From an uncultured bacterium (GTDB taxonomy: Bacteria; Patescibacteriota; Minisyncoccia; SW-4-49-11), in contig CAJXTH010000015.1 of assembly GCA_913060955.1 (NCBI GenBank), positions 1 to 10,737 of the forward strand: a DNA stretch of 10,737 nucleotides, written 5' to 3'. The position numbers were made by a program, and so were the translations under genes. The notes beneath the pieces are model-generated. The model ran no database searches. It saw only the letters and a program-made list of their open reading frames with translations, and was not told where the DNA came from. How positions within the stretch are numbered: position 1 is the first letter of the stretch; each line of letters starts with the position of its first letter. Below, piece after piece: positions 5,417 to 10,737 of the stretch.

Positions 5417-6338
5417 GTTGCTGCATAGCAATTTCATAGGCCATAATCGCCGTTGCAGTCGCTACATTCAAAGACTGAGTTTCTCCGTACATCGGAATAT
5501 ATCCAAGCATGTCACACACTCCTTTGACTCCTGGTCGCAGTCCTTTTCCTTCGCTTCCCATTACCAGAACCGTTGGCATGTCTCGGTAATTCAGCTGAGA
5601 GAATACCGGGGTATCTTCTTCTAGAGCACTTCCCAGCACCCAGAACCCGATTTCTTTTAACTTCTCCAAAGACTGCGAAAGATTGGTCACCTGAATCAAG
5701 GGAATAATTCGATCAGCTCCAGAGGCTGCCTTGGAGGCAACTGGAGATACTACTCCACTTCGGTGCTTTGGTAACATAACTCCCAGAGCTCCCATAGACT
5801 CAGCAACTCGAATAATCGCCCCAATATTGTGAGGGTCAGTCACCTCATCCAGAGCAACTACTAATCCTTTTTGAGACTCTTGAACCGAGTCCGCAATATC
5901 TTCAATCCAATCATCCAAATCAAGCAACGGAACGGGAGATACCAAAGCAATCACGTTTTGGTGGACCAGCTCAGCTTTGTGTCGAACATCAACATCCACC
6001 AAAGCTGTGAGTTTAGCATCTGGTACTGGCTGCAAGGTAACATTGTTCTCTCGAGCCAACTTATAGATCAACGAAATTCGCTTATCTCCCGAAGTTTCTT
6101 TTCCAACATAAATCTTTTGGACCCGTTTTGGCTCCCGTCGAAGCACTTCTGTAACGGCATTTTTCCCGTATACGTACTGACTTTCATCCCGATTATCCAG
6201 CACAACCTCATCTTTAATCATTCGCCGAGGATCGCGTCGGTGCTTTTTGGTCGGCATAGCTGACTTTGGCATTGGCCGCCGCTTCTTTGATCCCCCCTTT
6301 CGTGGAGACTTCTTACTCTTTGCTCGTGGCATAAACAT
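5400..6338 (-). CDS. TrmH/SpoU-family rRNA 2'-O-methyltransferase, RlmB-like (312 aa)
   Basis: This SPOUT enzyme transfers a methyl group from S-adenosylmethionine to a ribose 2'-OH in RNA. RlmB relatives act on the peptidyl-transferase region of 23S rRNA. Residues 1-45 form a very basic, Lys/Arg-rich extension. A substrate-binding domain follows (YVYGKNAVTEVL, 55-66). The SPOUT knot carries motif 1 (LDEVTDPHNIGAIIRVAE, 163-180, with Asn171 and Arg177), motif 2 (VMGSEGKGL, 259-267) and motif 3 (IPMYGETQSLNVATA, 281-295). It heads the operon with the MFS, vanZ and sod genes, although no functional link is obvious. A second ATG at 6332 is an equally possible start. The basic tail suggests extra RNA binding, which is inference. 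RlmB is the best guess, but another TrmH-type target is possible. Confidence 0.9.
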   Translation of the reverse strand: MFMPRAKSKKSPRKGGSKKRRPMPKSAMPTKKHRRDPRRMIKDEVVLDNRDESQYVYGKNAVTEVLRREPKRVQKIYVGKETSGDKRISLIYKLARENNVTLQPVPDAKLTALVDVDVRHKAELVHQNVIALVSPVPLLDLDDWIEDIADSVQESQKGLVVALDEVTDPHNIGAIIRVAESMGALGVMLPKHRSGVVSPVASKAASGADRIIPLIQVTNLSQSLEKLKEIGFWVLGSALEEDTPVFSQLNYRDMPTVLVMGSEGKGLRPGVKGVCDMLGYIPMYGETQSLNVATATAIMAYEIAMQQHESDE

Positions 6339-6366
6339 GCATTAAATTCTTCGTCACTCTACCACA

Positions 6367-6397
6367 GATAGAGATTTTTGTCACTACTTCCTGTCAA
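6367..6397 (-). promoter_or_regulatory. Candidate promoter of the rlmB-like operon
   Basis: A perfect -35 box TTGACA lies at 6397-6392 on the minus strand. The -10 is poor: TCTATC at 6372-6367, with a 19-nt spacer. The position, 29 nt before the start codon, is right for the operon's promoter. Confidence 0.35.
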
Positions 6398-6416
6398 TTT
6401 TCATTATTTAAATGGT

Positions 6417-6445
6417 GTCATTCCGGCCTCCGAGCCGGAATCTCG
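6417..6445. repeat. Palindromic repeat, 8-bp stem
   Basis: ATTCCGGC (6420-6427) and GCCGGAAT (6434-6441) pair perfectly around the loop CTCCGA. The unit starts GTCATTC and ends GAATCTC, the same ends as the longer element at 7518-7564. There is no T-tract, so it is not a simple terminator. Confidence 0.65.
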
Positions 6446-6479
6446 TTAATTTACCATAAGGTATAAATTATTGTGTAGC

Positions 6480-6497
6480 GGCGACCTCCGTGTCGCC
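6480..6497. repeat. Palindromic repeat, 6-bp G+C stem
   Basis: GGCGAC and GTCGCC flank the loop CTCCGT. The loop differs by only one base from that of the hairpin at 6420-6441, which suggests related dispersed palindromes. No T-tract follows. Confidence 0.6.
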
Positions 6498-6504
6498 ATA
6501 CCAA

Positions 6505-6548
6505 GATTCCGGATCACATCCCTTCGGTCGTTAAACCTTCAGAATGAC
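6505..6548 (+). repeat. Dispersed repeat element, copy A
   Basis: The stretch holds GATTCCGGATCACATCCC, then TTCGGTCGTTAAACC, then TTCAGAATGAC. The reverse complement of 7518-7564 has the same order with few changes, including the shared core ATCACATCCCTTCGG. The ends are partly complementary. It looks like a short non-coding interspersed element in the intergenic space after the membrane-protein gene. Confidence 0.7.
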
Positions 6549-6562
6549 AGTAGAGTTGTAGA

Positions 6563-6579
6563 GTCGGCCCACCGCCGAC
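6563..6579. repeat. Palindromic repeat, 6-bp stem near gene end
   Basis: GTCGGC and GCCGAC flank a 5-nt loop, CCACC, 9 bases downstream of the stop codon of the minus-strand membrane-protein gene. On that strand no T-run follows, so it may protect a transcript end rather than terminate. Confidence 0.55.
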
Positions 6580-6587
6580 AAAAGCTC

Positions 6588-7079
6588 TTATCGATACAGC
6601 TGCTCCAAACTCTCCAAACATCCCACATACGACAAATCCACCGAACTTACCGAAAACGACATGTCATACCGACCATCCGCATCCCGAGTCGCATTGGCGA
6701 ACTTTTCAATATCTCCGGGAACAGCAGAAACATACACTGCAGCTTCATCACTCAACATCTGCCGCAAGACAAACACATTCACAATTCGCGGTTCCTCACA
6801 CCGCCCCACAAAATCCACATTTCGAAGCATCCCCGGAAATGTCAGAATCAAAGCAACCAAGCACACTCCTACATACTGTTTCCAATACGCTCGCTCAGAT
6901 GACATAATCAAAACCAACACCACTGCAAACACTCCCAACTGAAACACCGGAGTCGCCACAAATGACCACCAATTCCCCAAAAACACCCCATTTGGAATCA
7001 ACAGATACACATGCACGAGATGAAGCAACACCACACCCAGTGAAGCAATAACAATTCCAATCCAGTATTTCGTATTCAT
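6588..7079 (-). CDS. Unknown three-helix membrane protein (163 aa)
   Basis: I do not recognise this family. Three hydrophobic helices are clear at about 6-28, 42-60 and 68-85. A soluble C-terminal domain of about 75 residues follows, containing two cysteines (Cys94, Cys154) that could form a disulfide if this part lies outside the cell. The domain includes the stretch RIVNVFVLRQMLSDEAAVYV (98-117), which looks like a strand and a helix. The ATG at 7079 comes 1 nt after the stop codon of the pyrophosphatase-type gene, so the two are certainly one transcript and probably translationally coupled. No ribosome site is visible. The 3' side opens onto a cluster of palindromic repeats. Confidence 0.75.
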   Translation of the reverse strand: MNTKYWIGIVIASLGVVLLHLVHVYLLIPNGVFLGNWWSFVATPVFQLGVFAVVLVLIMSSERAYWKQYVGVCLVALILTFPGMLRNVDFVGRCEEPRIVNVFVLRQMLSDEAAVYVSAVPGDIEKFANATRDADGRYDMSFSVSSVDLSYVGCLESLEQLYR

Positions 7080-7080
7080 A

Positions 7081-7422
7081 TTATTTCAGAATAGCAATAG
7101 TAAAATCTTTTTCCTGGAAAGCTGTCTGCTGGCGAATCTGCTCATCGGAAAACTCCATACCTTCCGGAACCACAATCAACTTATCATCATCCTCTTCTGC
7201 CCGACGAATCACCGCAATACACACTCCTTCGAACGACTCAACAGGTTCAGACACTCCCAGAACATACGCATCCAACTCTTCTCCATCACCAGAAATAATC
7301 CCCGAGATGTACCCATAATTGACCAAATACTCAAAATTCCACTTCGGATGAAGCGATCCAAGCGGTCGATCAATTGTTACTACTAACCGCTGTCCAATAT
7401 ATTGTTCTGTGTTCATGAACAT
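7081..7422 (-). CDS. Short inorganic pyrophosphatase-type protein (113 aa)
   Basis: This looks like a compact member of the soluble family I inorganic pyrophosphatases, which hydrolyse pyrophosphate to phosphate with Mg2+. Visible features are VVTIDRPLGS near the start, the NYGYISGI strand, and DGEELDAYVLG, which matches the acidic metal-binding signature. EEDDDKLIVVPEG further on matches the second acidic cluster. It is much shorter than classic bacterial enzymes (about 165-180 aa) but complete, with a normal stop codon. Upstream codons remain open to 7491 but run across a TATAAT promoter, so the start is ATG at 7422 or 7416. The gene is followed after 1 nt by an unknown membrane protein. 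Whether the short form is active on pyrophosphate is uncertain. Confidence 0.82.
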   Translation of the reverse strand: MFMNTEQYIGQRLVVTIDRPLGSLHPKWNFEYLVNYGYISGIISGDGEELDAYVLGVSEPVESFEGVCIAVIRRAEEDDDKLIVVPEGMEFSDEQIRQQTAFQEKDFTIAILK

Positions 7423-7438
7423 TTCATTACTTGATCGT

Positions 7439-7447
7439 ATTATACCA
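7439..7447 (-). promoter_or_regulatory. Extended -10 promoter of the pyrophosphatase-type gene
   Basis: TGGTATAAT on the minus strand is a perfect extended -10 (TATAAT at 7444-7439). The -35 region is poor and falls close to a repeat copy at 7460-7473. Transcription would start near 7432, only about 10-16 nt before the possible ATGs, giving an almost leaderless message. Confidence 0.65.
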
Positions 7448-7459
7448 CGCGATATCGAT

Positions 7460-7473
7460 TCATTCTGAACTTT
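7460..7473 (+). repeat. 14-bp direct repeat, partial copy of the dispersed element
   Basis: TCATTCTGAACTTT occurs here and again at 7519-7532, 59 bp further on, where it is the left end of the longer element. A third copy of GAACTTTC in inverted form, GAAAGTTC, lies at 7501-7508 between them. Confidence 0.65.
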
Positions 7474-7517
7474 CACCAACCAAAGTGACAATTCAACACC
7501 GAAAGTTCACCTTCAAA

Positions 7518-7564
7518 GTCATTCTGAACTTTTTAACTCCCGAAGGGATGTGATTCAGAATCTC
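7518..7564 (-). repeat. Dispersed repeat element, copy B
   Basis: This 47-bp element has complementary ends (ATTCTGAA at 7521-7528 and TTCAGAAT at 7555-7562) and an inner TCCC/GGGA hairpin with a GAA loop. The whole can fold into a long imperfect hairpin. It is the inverted relative of 6505-6548. Its ends, GTCATTC and GAATCTC, also match the short palindrome at 6417-6445. It lies in the divergent promoter region between the pyrophosphatase-type gene and the phosphatase gene. Confidence 0.7.
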
Positions 7565-7583
7565 CCCGACCATCAATCCTTAT

Positions 7584-7613
7584 TTGACACCTAAATTTTA
7601 AAAATGCTATAAT
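7584..7613 (+). promoter_or_regulatory. Near-consensus promoter of the histidine phosphatase gene
   Basis: TTGACA (7584-7589) and TATAAT (7608-7613) are both perfect, with an 18-nt spacer that ends in TGC and so adds an extended -10. Transcription would start near 7620 and give a leader of about 64 nt, A/T-rich and without a ribosome binding site. Confidence 0.85.
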
Positions 7614-7683
7614 ACCATCTCGACCAAAACACATCCAGCAAGCATTTATATACAATTTATTATTTTTCTAACCATATACCATT

Positions 7684-8265
7684 ATGGATATATTTCTGAT
7701 TCGTCACGGGGAAAGCACCTCTGACGTCAAGCAAAAATACGACGGTGATTATGATGATCATCTCACCGAGTCAGGTCGAACAGACGCTGAACTGGTAGGA
7801 CAAGCACTCAAAGATCAGTCAATAGACCACATCTTTGCCAGTCCCAAAATCCGAGCTCAGGAAACCGCAGAGATCATGACTCCCTACCTGGGAGTAGAAA
7901 CCACGACTCTTCCCGACCTGGCAGAACAAGACATTTACGCAGCCTTCCTCGAACTCGGAAAAGATCAACCCGAAGAAGAATACCGCAAACTCGGTGAAGT
8001 TCTGGCTGATCGCGAAAACACTTACAATGGATCCGAAGCCTACCAAGACTTCCGCACCCGATGCCTTCGCGCATTTGAAACCATTTCAACCTCTGACTAC
8101 CAACGAGTGGCGGTCATCACCCACGGAGGCCCCATCCGATGCTTCTTCCGAGAACACATCGGAACCGAACTCGCCTCCATCGGAAACGGTGCAATCATCC
8201 ACCTTTCCTACCAAGACGGACACTATGCAATCCAAAACATGCATAAAGCAACGCTCCAGGACTAA
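7684..8265 (+). CDS. Histidine phosphatase family protein (193 aa)
   Basis: This is a cytoplasmic phosphatase or phosphomutase of the phosphoglycerate-mutase-like superfamily, which works through a phosphohistidine. The N-terminus reads IRHGEST (6-12), with catalytic Arg7 and His8. Arg57 in FASPKIRAQET (51-61) and the second histidine, His147 in VITHGGPIR (144-152), complete the pocket. Glu81 in LAEQDIY may be the acid. LTESGRTDAE (27-36) is the usual LT.xG motif. Length fits a single-domain phosphatase rather than a glycolytic mutase, and the substrate is unknown. The promoter is very strong and the transcript is probably single-gene. The last codons and the TAA stop form part of the terminator hairpin. 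The ATG at 7684 has no Shine-Dalgarno, but it starts the family's conserved first strand. Confidence 0.93.
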   Translation: MDIFLIRHGESTSDVKQKYDGDYDDHLTESGRTDAELVGQALKDQSIDHIFASPKIRAQETAEIMTPYLGVETTTLPDLAEQDIYAAFLELGKDQPEEEYRKLGEVLADRENTYNGSEAYQDFRTRCLRAFETISTSDYQRVAVITHGGPIRCFFREHIGTELASIGNGAIIHLSYQDGHYAIQNMHKATLQD

Positions 8266-8278
8266 CCTGGAGCGTTTT
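8250..8278 (+). terminator. Terminator with the phosphatase stop codon in its loop
   Basis: AACGCTCCAGG (8250-8260) and CCTGGAGCGTT (8266-8276) are a perfect 11-bp stem around the loop ACTAA, followed by TTTTCG. The left arm encodes the last residues of the phosphatase, and the loop contains its TAA. On the minus strand the same bases encode the end of the small membrane protein. Confidence 0.85.
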
Positions 8279-8543
8279 CGCGAAGTATATATTTAAATAT
8301 ATACTTCTTTTTTGAGAAAATATTGAATTCAAAACATCCCGTAGGATATTCAACAGCTAAGAGTATGAGAGATGTGGCAAACGAGCCAAATATAATGATG
8401 TTAAGATAATTCTCGATAAACCCAGGACGAAACTTTTTCCAAATAAATACTAAAATGAGAAATACCCCTACTCCAATCCCAAGCAACCACCCAAGAATTA
8501 TTCTCTCCCAAAAGTCGGAGTCGAGGGAATAATATTTATTCAC
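8262..8543 (-). CDS. Small two-helix membrane protein after hsdR (about 93 aa)
   Basis: This is an unrecognised A/T-rich gene at the 3' end of the restriction gene. Starting from GTG at 8543, which overlaps the hsdR stop codon by 8 nt, it has two hydrophobic helices at about 15-36 (ERIILGWLLGIGVGVFLILV and following) and 48-66 (IIIFGSFATSLILLA), then a lysine-rich tail. An ATG at 8579 is also open and would overlap hsdR by 44 nt. The last codons read through a 26-bp palindrome and the plus-strand phosphatase terminator, which makes the extreme C-terminus look accidental. It may be a companion of the restriction system or a fragment of something else. No function can be given. Confidence 0.55.
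   Translation of the reverse strand: MNKYYSLDSDFWERIILGWLLGIGVGVFLILVFIWKKFRPGFIENYLNIIIFGSFATSLILLAVEYPTGCFEFNIFSKKKYIFKYILRENAPG
8282..8313 (+). terminator. Perfect 26-bp A/T-rich palindrome with T-tail
   Basis: GAAGTATATATTT (8282-8294) is followed directly by its exact reverse complement (8295-8307) and then by TTTTTT (8308-8313). In plus-strand RNA this is a 13-bp stem, less a few loop bases, with a U-tail: a second terminator behind the phosphatase. As DNA it is a perfect palindrome that a dimeric protein could bind. It also encodes part of the end of the minus-strand membrane protein. Confidence 0.6.
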
Positions 8544-10737
8544 CAAAATCTTTTGAAGAAATATCAAAGAACCGTTCAAAGAATCGAGTAAGTTTTTGAT
8601 AAATTGTCTCCCGTTTTTTAGTATACGCTCCGTCGGGAGAGAAGAGCGATGGTTTGTTTTTCATAATCTTCGTAATCCCAGTACCTGTTCCCGTGACCAC
8701 TCCATCCCGAAAGGCGTTTTTGACAAAGTTATACGTAGCCTCCCTATCCAGTCCTTCTGACTCAATAATATTATCAAGCTCCTCTAGCTTCTTTTGCTCA
8801 ACAAATTCGTGCCAATCATCATCTACATCTGACTGAATTTCAAGCGATGAGATAAACTGATCGATCAAATCCTTCTTGTTTCGTAGCTCTACGCTCGACT
8901 CAACCGCCTTTTGGATATCCACCAAGATCTCTTTATCCTGCTGATTACTTGCATAATATTTTTTAATCAGCTCAAGAATATAATCAATATTAATCTCAAC
9001 CTGCTTGATAAGCTCCATCTCAAAAACCAAATCATCATTGATCACTTCTTTCTCGCTGGATTCAGTACGTCGGAATTGATTATACAAATCAATATACATG
9101 CTATGGTAATCCTGCACATCACGATCAGTAAGCAAATCCCGCTCACCGAACTCATCAAAAGTAGTCAGGATATTCCTCATACGCAGAATATGGCCGTATA
9201 GTCGCACAAATTCTTTTTGATTTTGCTCACCGACAATCTGCTCGCCCACAGGAAAATTTTCTTGAAGCTCTTGCACCCAGCTCGCATACCCACGTACTTC
9301 TTTATAGTTATCCTTGTATCCAAGGAAGTACTCATCAAACGTTTTGAGAAGCACCACCCCACTCGCCTCTTTGTTCCCAAACAAGGCAATAGACTCATTG
9401 GTAGCGTTTTCTAGATTTCGGAAGCATGCGATATTCCCAAAGGTCTTCACACTGTTGAGAATTCGATTCGTTCGAGAGTAGGCCTGCAAGAGTCCATGAA
9501 GACGGAGATTCTTATCTACCCACAGCGTATTCAACGTCGTCGCATCAAACCCCGTCAAAAACATATTGACCACAATCAGCACATCAATCTCCCGCTTCTT
9601 CATCCGCTCACTGACATCCTTGTAATAATTTTGGAATTTATCAGAGGAAGTATCGTACGAAGTATCAAACATTCGATTGTAATCTTTGATAGCACTCTCC
9701 AAAAAATCTCGAGAACTTGCATCAAGACCACTCGTATCCTCAGAGTTCTCGTCGATCGTCCCATCTGGCTCTTCTTCATTGGGAGCATAGCTAAAGATTG
9801 TTGCGACTTTGAGCTTTTGATCACTCGGCACATCCTGCATCTGTCGTTGGAATTCCGTGTAGTATCTCTTAGCAAAATCAATCGAAGATACCGCAAAGAT
9901 CGAATTAAACCCCGCCAATCGTCGGTCTTTCACCTTATAAAAGCTATTTCGCTTCGTCTTTTGATCAAAGTGCTCTCGAATATACTGGACAATATTAGCA
10001 ATTCTCACCGGATCTTCCAAAGCTTTCTTCCGGTCAATGTCACTTACCTCCTTATTATCGATATCCTCCGCCTCACGCATAGTCGAGACATAATCCACTT
10101 TGAATGGTAAAACATTCTTATCATTGATCGCATCGACGATTGTATAGGTGTGAAGTTTATCTCCAAACGCCTGCTGGGTTGTCTTGAGATCCATCTGTCC
10201 ACCACTGGCAGCATTCTTAGCAAAAATCGGCGTCCCCGTAAACCCAAACAAATGATACTTTTTGAACTTCTTGGTAATCGCCTTGTGCATCTCACCAAAC
10301 TGAGATCGGTGACATTCATCAAAAATCAACACCACATGCTCATTAAAAATTGCGTGATCTTGGTGTTTCTTAATAAATTTATCCAGCTTTTGGATGGTTG
10401 TCACCACAATCGGCTGATTCGTAGTTTTTCCGTCCTTGAGTACAACTCCGTTTGGTGTACTCAACTGTTCAGACAGAATCTTCGTACTTGTATTACTATT
10501 AGCCGCACCTTTCGCAAACTTATCGTACTCCTTCATCGTCTGGTAATCCAAATCCTTTCGATCCACCACAAAAAGCACCTTTTGAATATGAGGGAGTTTA
10601 CTAACCAATTGAGCCGTCTTGAAACTCGTCAACGTCTTACCCGATCCTGTCGTATGCCAGATGAACCCACCACCTTCAAGCGTCTCATACTTTTTGTAGT
10701 TTGTAGCCGTCTCGATCTTAGAAAGAATCCTCTCAGT
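8536..10737 (-). CDS. hsdR: Type I restriction enzyme R subunit, C-terminal 733 residues (cut at window edge)
   Basis: This is the motor and cleavage subunit of a type I restriction-modification complex, which translocates DNA by ATP hydrolysis and cuts foreign DNA when two complexes collide. Counting visible residues from the right edge, motif I (HTTGSGKT) is at 28-35, motif II (DECH) at 140-143, motif III (TGTP) at 167-170, LTGFDA at 394-399 and motif VI (QAYSRTNR) at 418-425: a complete SF2 helicase core. The helical HsdR C-terminal domain follows and ends near YQKLTRFFERFFDI, like the EcoR124-type subunits. The N-terminal PD-(D/E)XK nuclease lies outside the window, as hsdM and hsdS presumably do. 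The reading frame is intact through to TAA at 8536. A small membrane-protein gene overlaps its end. It converges on the phosphatase gene. Confidence 0.96.
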   Translation of the reverse strand, partial: TERILSKIETATNYKKYETLEGGGFIWHTTGSGKTLTSFKTAQLVSKLPHIQKVLFVVDRKDLDYQTMKEYDKFAKGAANSNTSTKILSEQLSTPNGVVLKDGKTTNQPIVVTTIQKLDKFIKKHQDHAIFNEHVVLIFDECHRSQFGEMHKAITKKFKKYHLFGFTGTPIFAKNAASGGQMDLKTTQQAFGDKLHTYTIVDAINDKNVLPFKVDYVSTMREAEDIDNKEVSDIDRKKALEDPVRIANIVQYIREHFDQKTKRNSFYKVKDRRLAGFNSIFAVSSIDFAKRYYTEFQRQMQDVPSDQKLKVATIFSYAPNEEEPDGTIDENSEDTSGLDASSRDFLESAIKDYNRMFDTSYDTSSDKFQNYYKDVSERMKKREIDVLIVVNMFLTGFDATTLNTLWVDKNLRLHGLLQAYSRTNRILNSVKTFGNIACFRNLENATNESIALFGNKEASGVVLLKTFDEYFLGYKDNYKEVRGYASWVQELQENFPVGEQIVGEQNQKEFVRLYGHILRMRNILTTFDEFGERDLLTDRDVQDYHSMYIDLYNQFRRTESSEKEVINDDLVFEMELIKQVEINIDYILELIKKYYASNQQDKEILVDIQKAVESSVELRNKKDLIDQFISSLEIQSDVDDDWHEFVEQKKLEELDNIIESEGLDREATYNFVKNAFRDGVVTGTGTGITKIMKNKPSLFSPDGAYTKKRETIYQKLTRFFERFFDISSKDFGE

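Noticed and set aside
4836..5624. Plus-strand open frame of 262 codons opposite the MFS and methyltransferase genes
   Set aside because: It is an antisense shadow of two clear protein families on the minus strand. Its product is rich in Ile, Pro, Thr and Ser with no motif, and it has no ribosome site.
6357..6379. Possible plus-strand terminator (CTCTA/TAGAG then ATTTTT)
   Set aside because: The stem is only 5 bp with a 7-nt loop, and no plus-strand gene ends here. It lies in the leader of the minus-strand operon.
6417..6579. CRISPR-like array
   Set aside because: The hairpins are unequal, irregularly spaced and not direct repeats with unique spacers, and no cas gene is present.
6471..6902. 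Plus-strand open frame running through the repeat cluster into the membrane-protein gene
   Set aside because: Its first part is palindromic repeat and its second part is antisense to a coupled operon gene. No promoter or ribosome site is seen.
7423..7491. Extended N-terminus of the pyrophosphatase-type gene
   Set aside because: The extra codons cross a perfect extended -10 box at 7439-7447 and repeat sequence, and similarity begins only after the downstream ATGs.
9496..10110. Plus-strand open frame of 204 codons opposite hsdR
   Set aside because: It lies within the HsdR helicase core, whose motifs are continuous on the minus strand. The composition is typical of an antisense shadow.

Overview
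The window reads as ordinary bacterial chromosome of about 45% G+C. It probably comes from a Candidate Phyla Radiation (Patescibacteria) organism or a similar small-genome lineage. The support is indirect: genes are tightly packed, arginine is mostly CGA, Shine-Dalgarno sequences are mostly weak, a sortase sits with a short sortable surface protein, and several proteins are very small. All 14 visible stop codons are TAA or TAG, none is TGA, and no gene contains an in-frame TGA. That argues against the TGA=Gly code of Gracilibacteria and Absconditabacteria. The assignment is inference; no rRNA or tRNA is present to confirm it.

Left part (1-3165). The 5' end of rpoB lies on the minus strand at the left edge. 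Its good promoter is 168 nt upstream of the ATG, and a strong intrinsic terminator lies between promoter and gene, which suggests attenuation. Upstream are a minus-strand sortase and a 37-aa membrane protein. Divergent from them is a fasciclin (FAS1) surface protein ending in LEDTG, a membrane helix and a basic tail, which makes it the probable sortase substrate. Two more plus-strand microproteins (35 and 32 aa) follow, each with its own terminator. The 35-aa gene has the only perfect Shine-Dalgarno in the window, and an exact complement of it lies just after the stop codon.

Middle part (3166-7683). A compact minus-strand operon runs rlmB-like 2'-O-methyltransferase, then MFS exporter, then VanZ-like protein, then Fe/Mn superoxide dismutase, with overlaps or near contact at each junction. 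Next comes a cluster of palindromic repeats, then a two-gene minus operon of a very short inorganic pyrophosphatase-type protein and an unknown three-helix membrane protein. Further copies of the same repeat family follow, around a divergent promoter region.

Right part (7684-10737). A histidine phosphatase on the plus strand has a near-consensus promoter and a terminator whose loop holds its own stop codon. It converges on a minus-strand type I restriction gene, hsdR, cut by the right edge and lacking its N-terminal nuclease domain here. hsdR overlaps a small two-helix membrane protein.

No CRISPR array, transposase, tRNA or rRNA was seen. The points most worth attention are the sortase/FAS1 pair with its microproteins, the SD/anti-SD pair around the 35-aa gene, the rpoB leader terminator and the palindromic repeat family.
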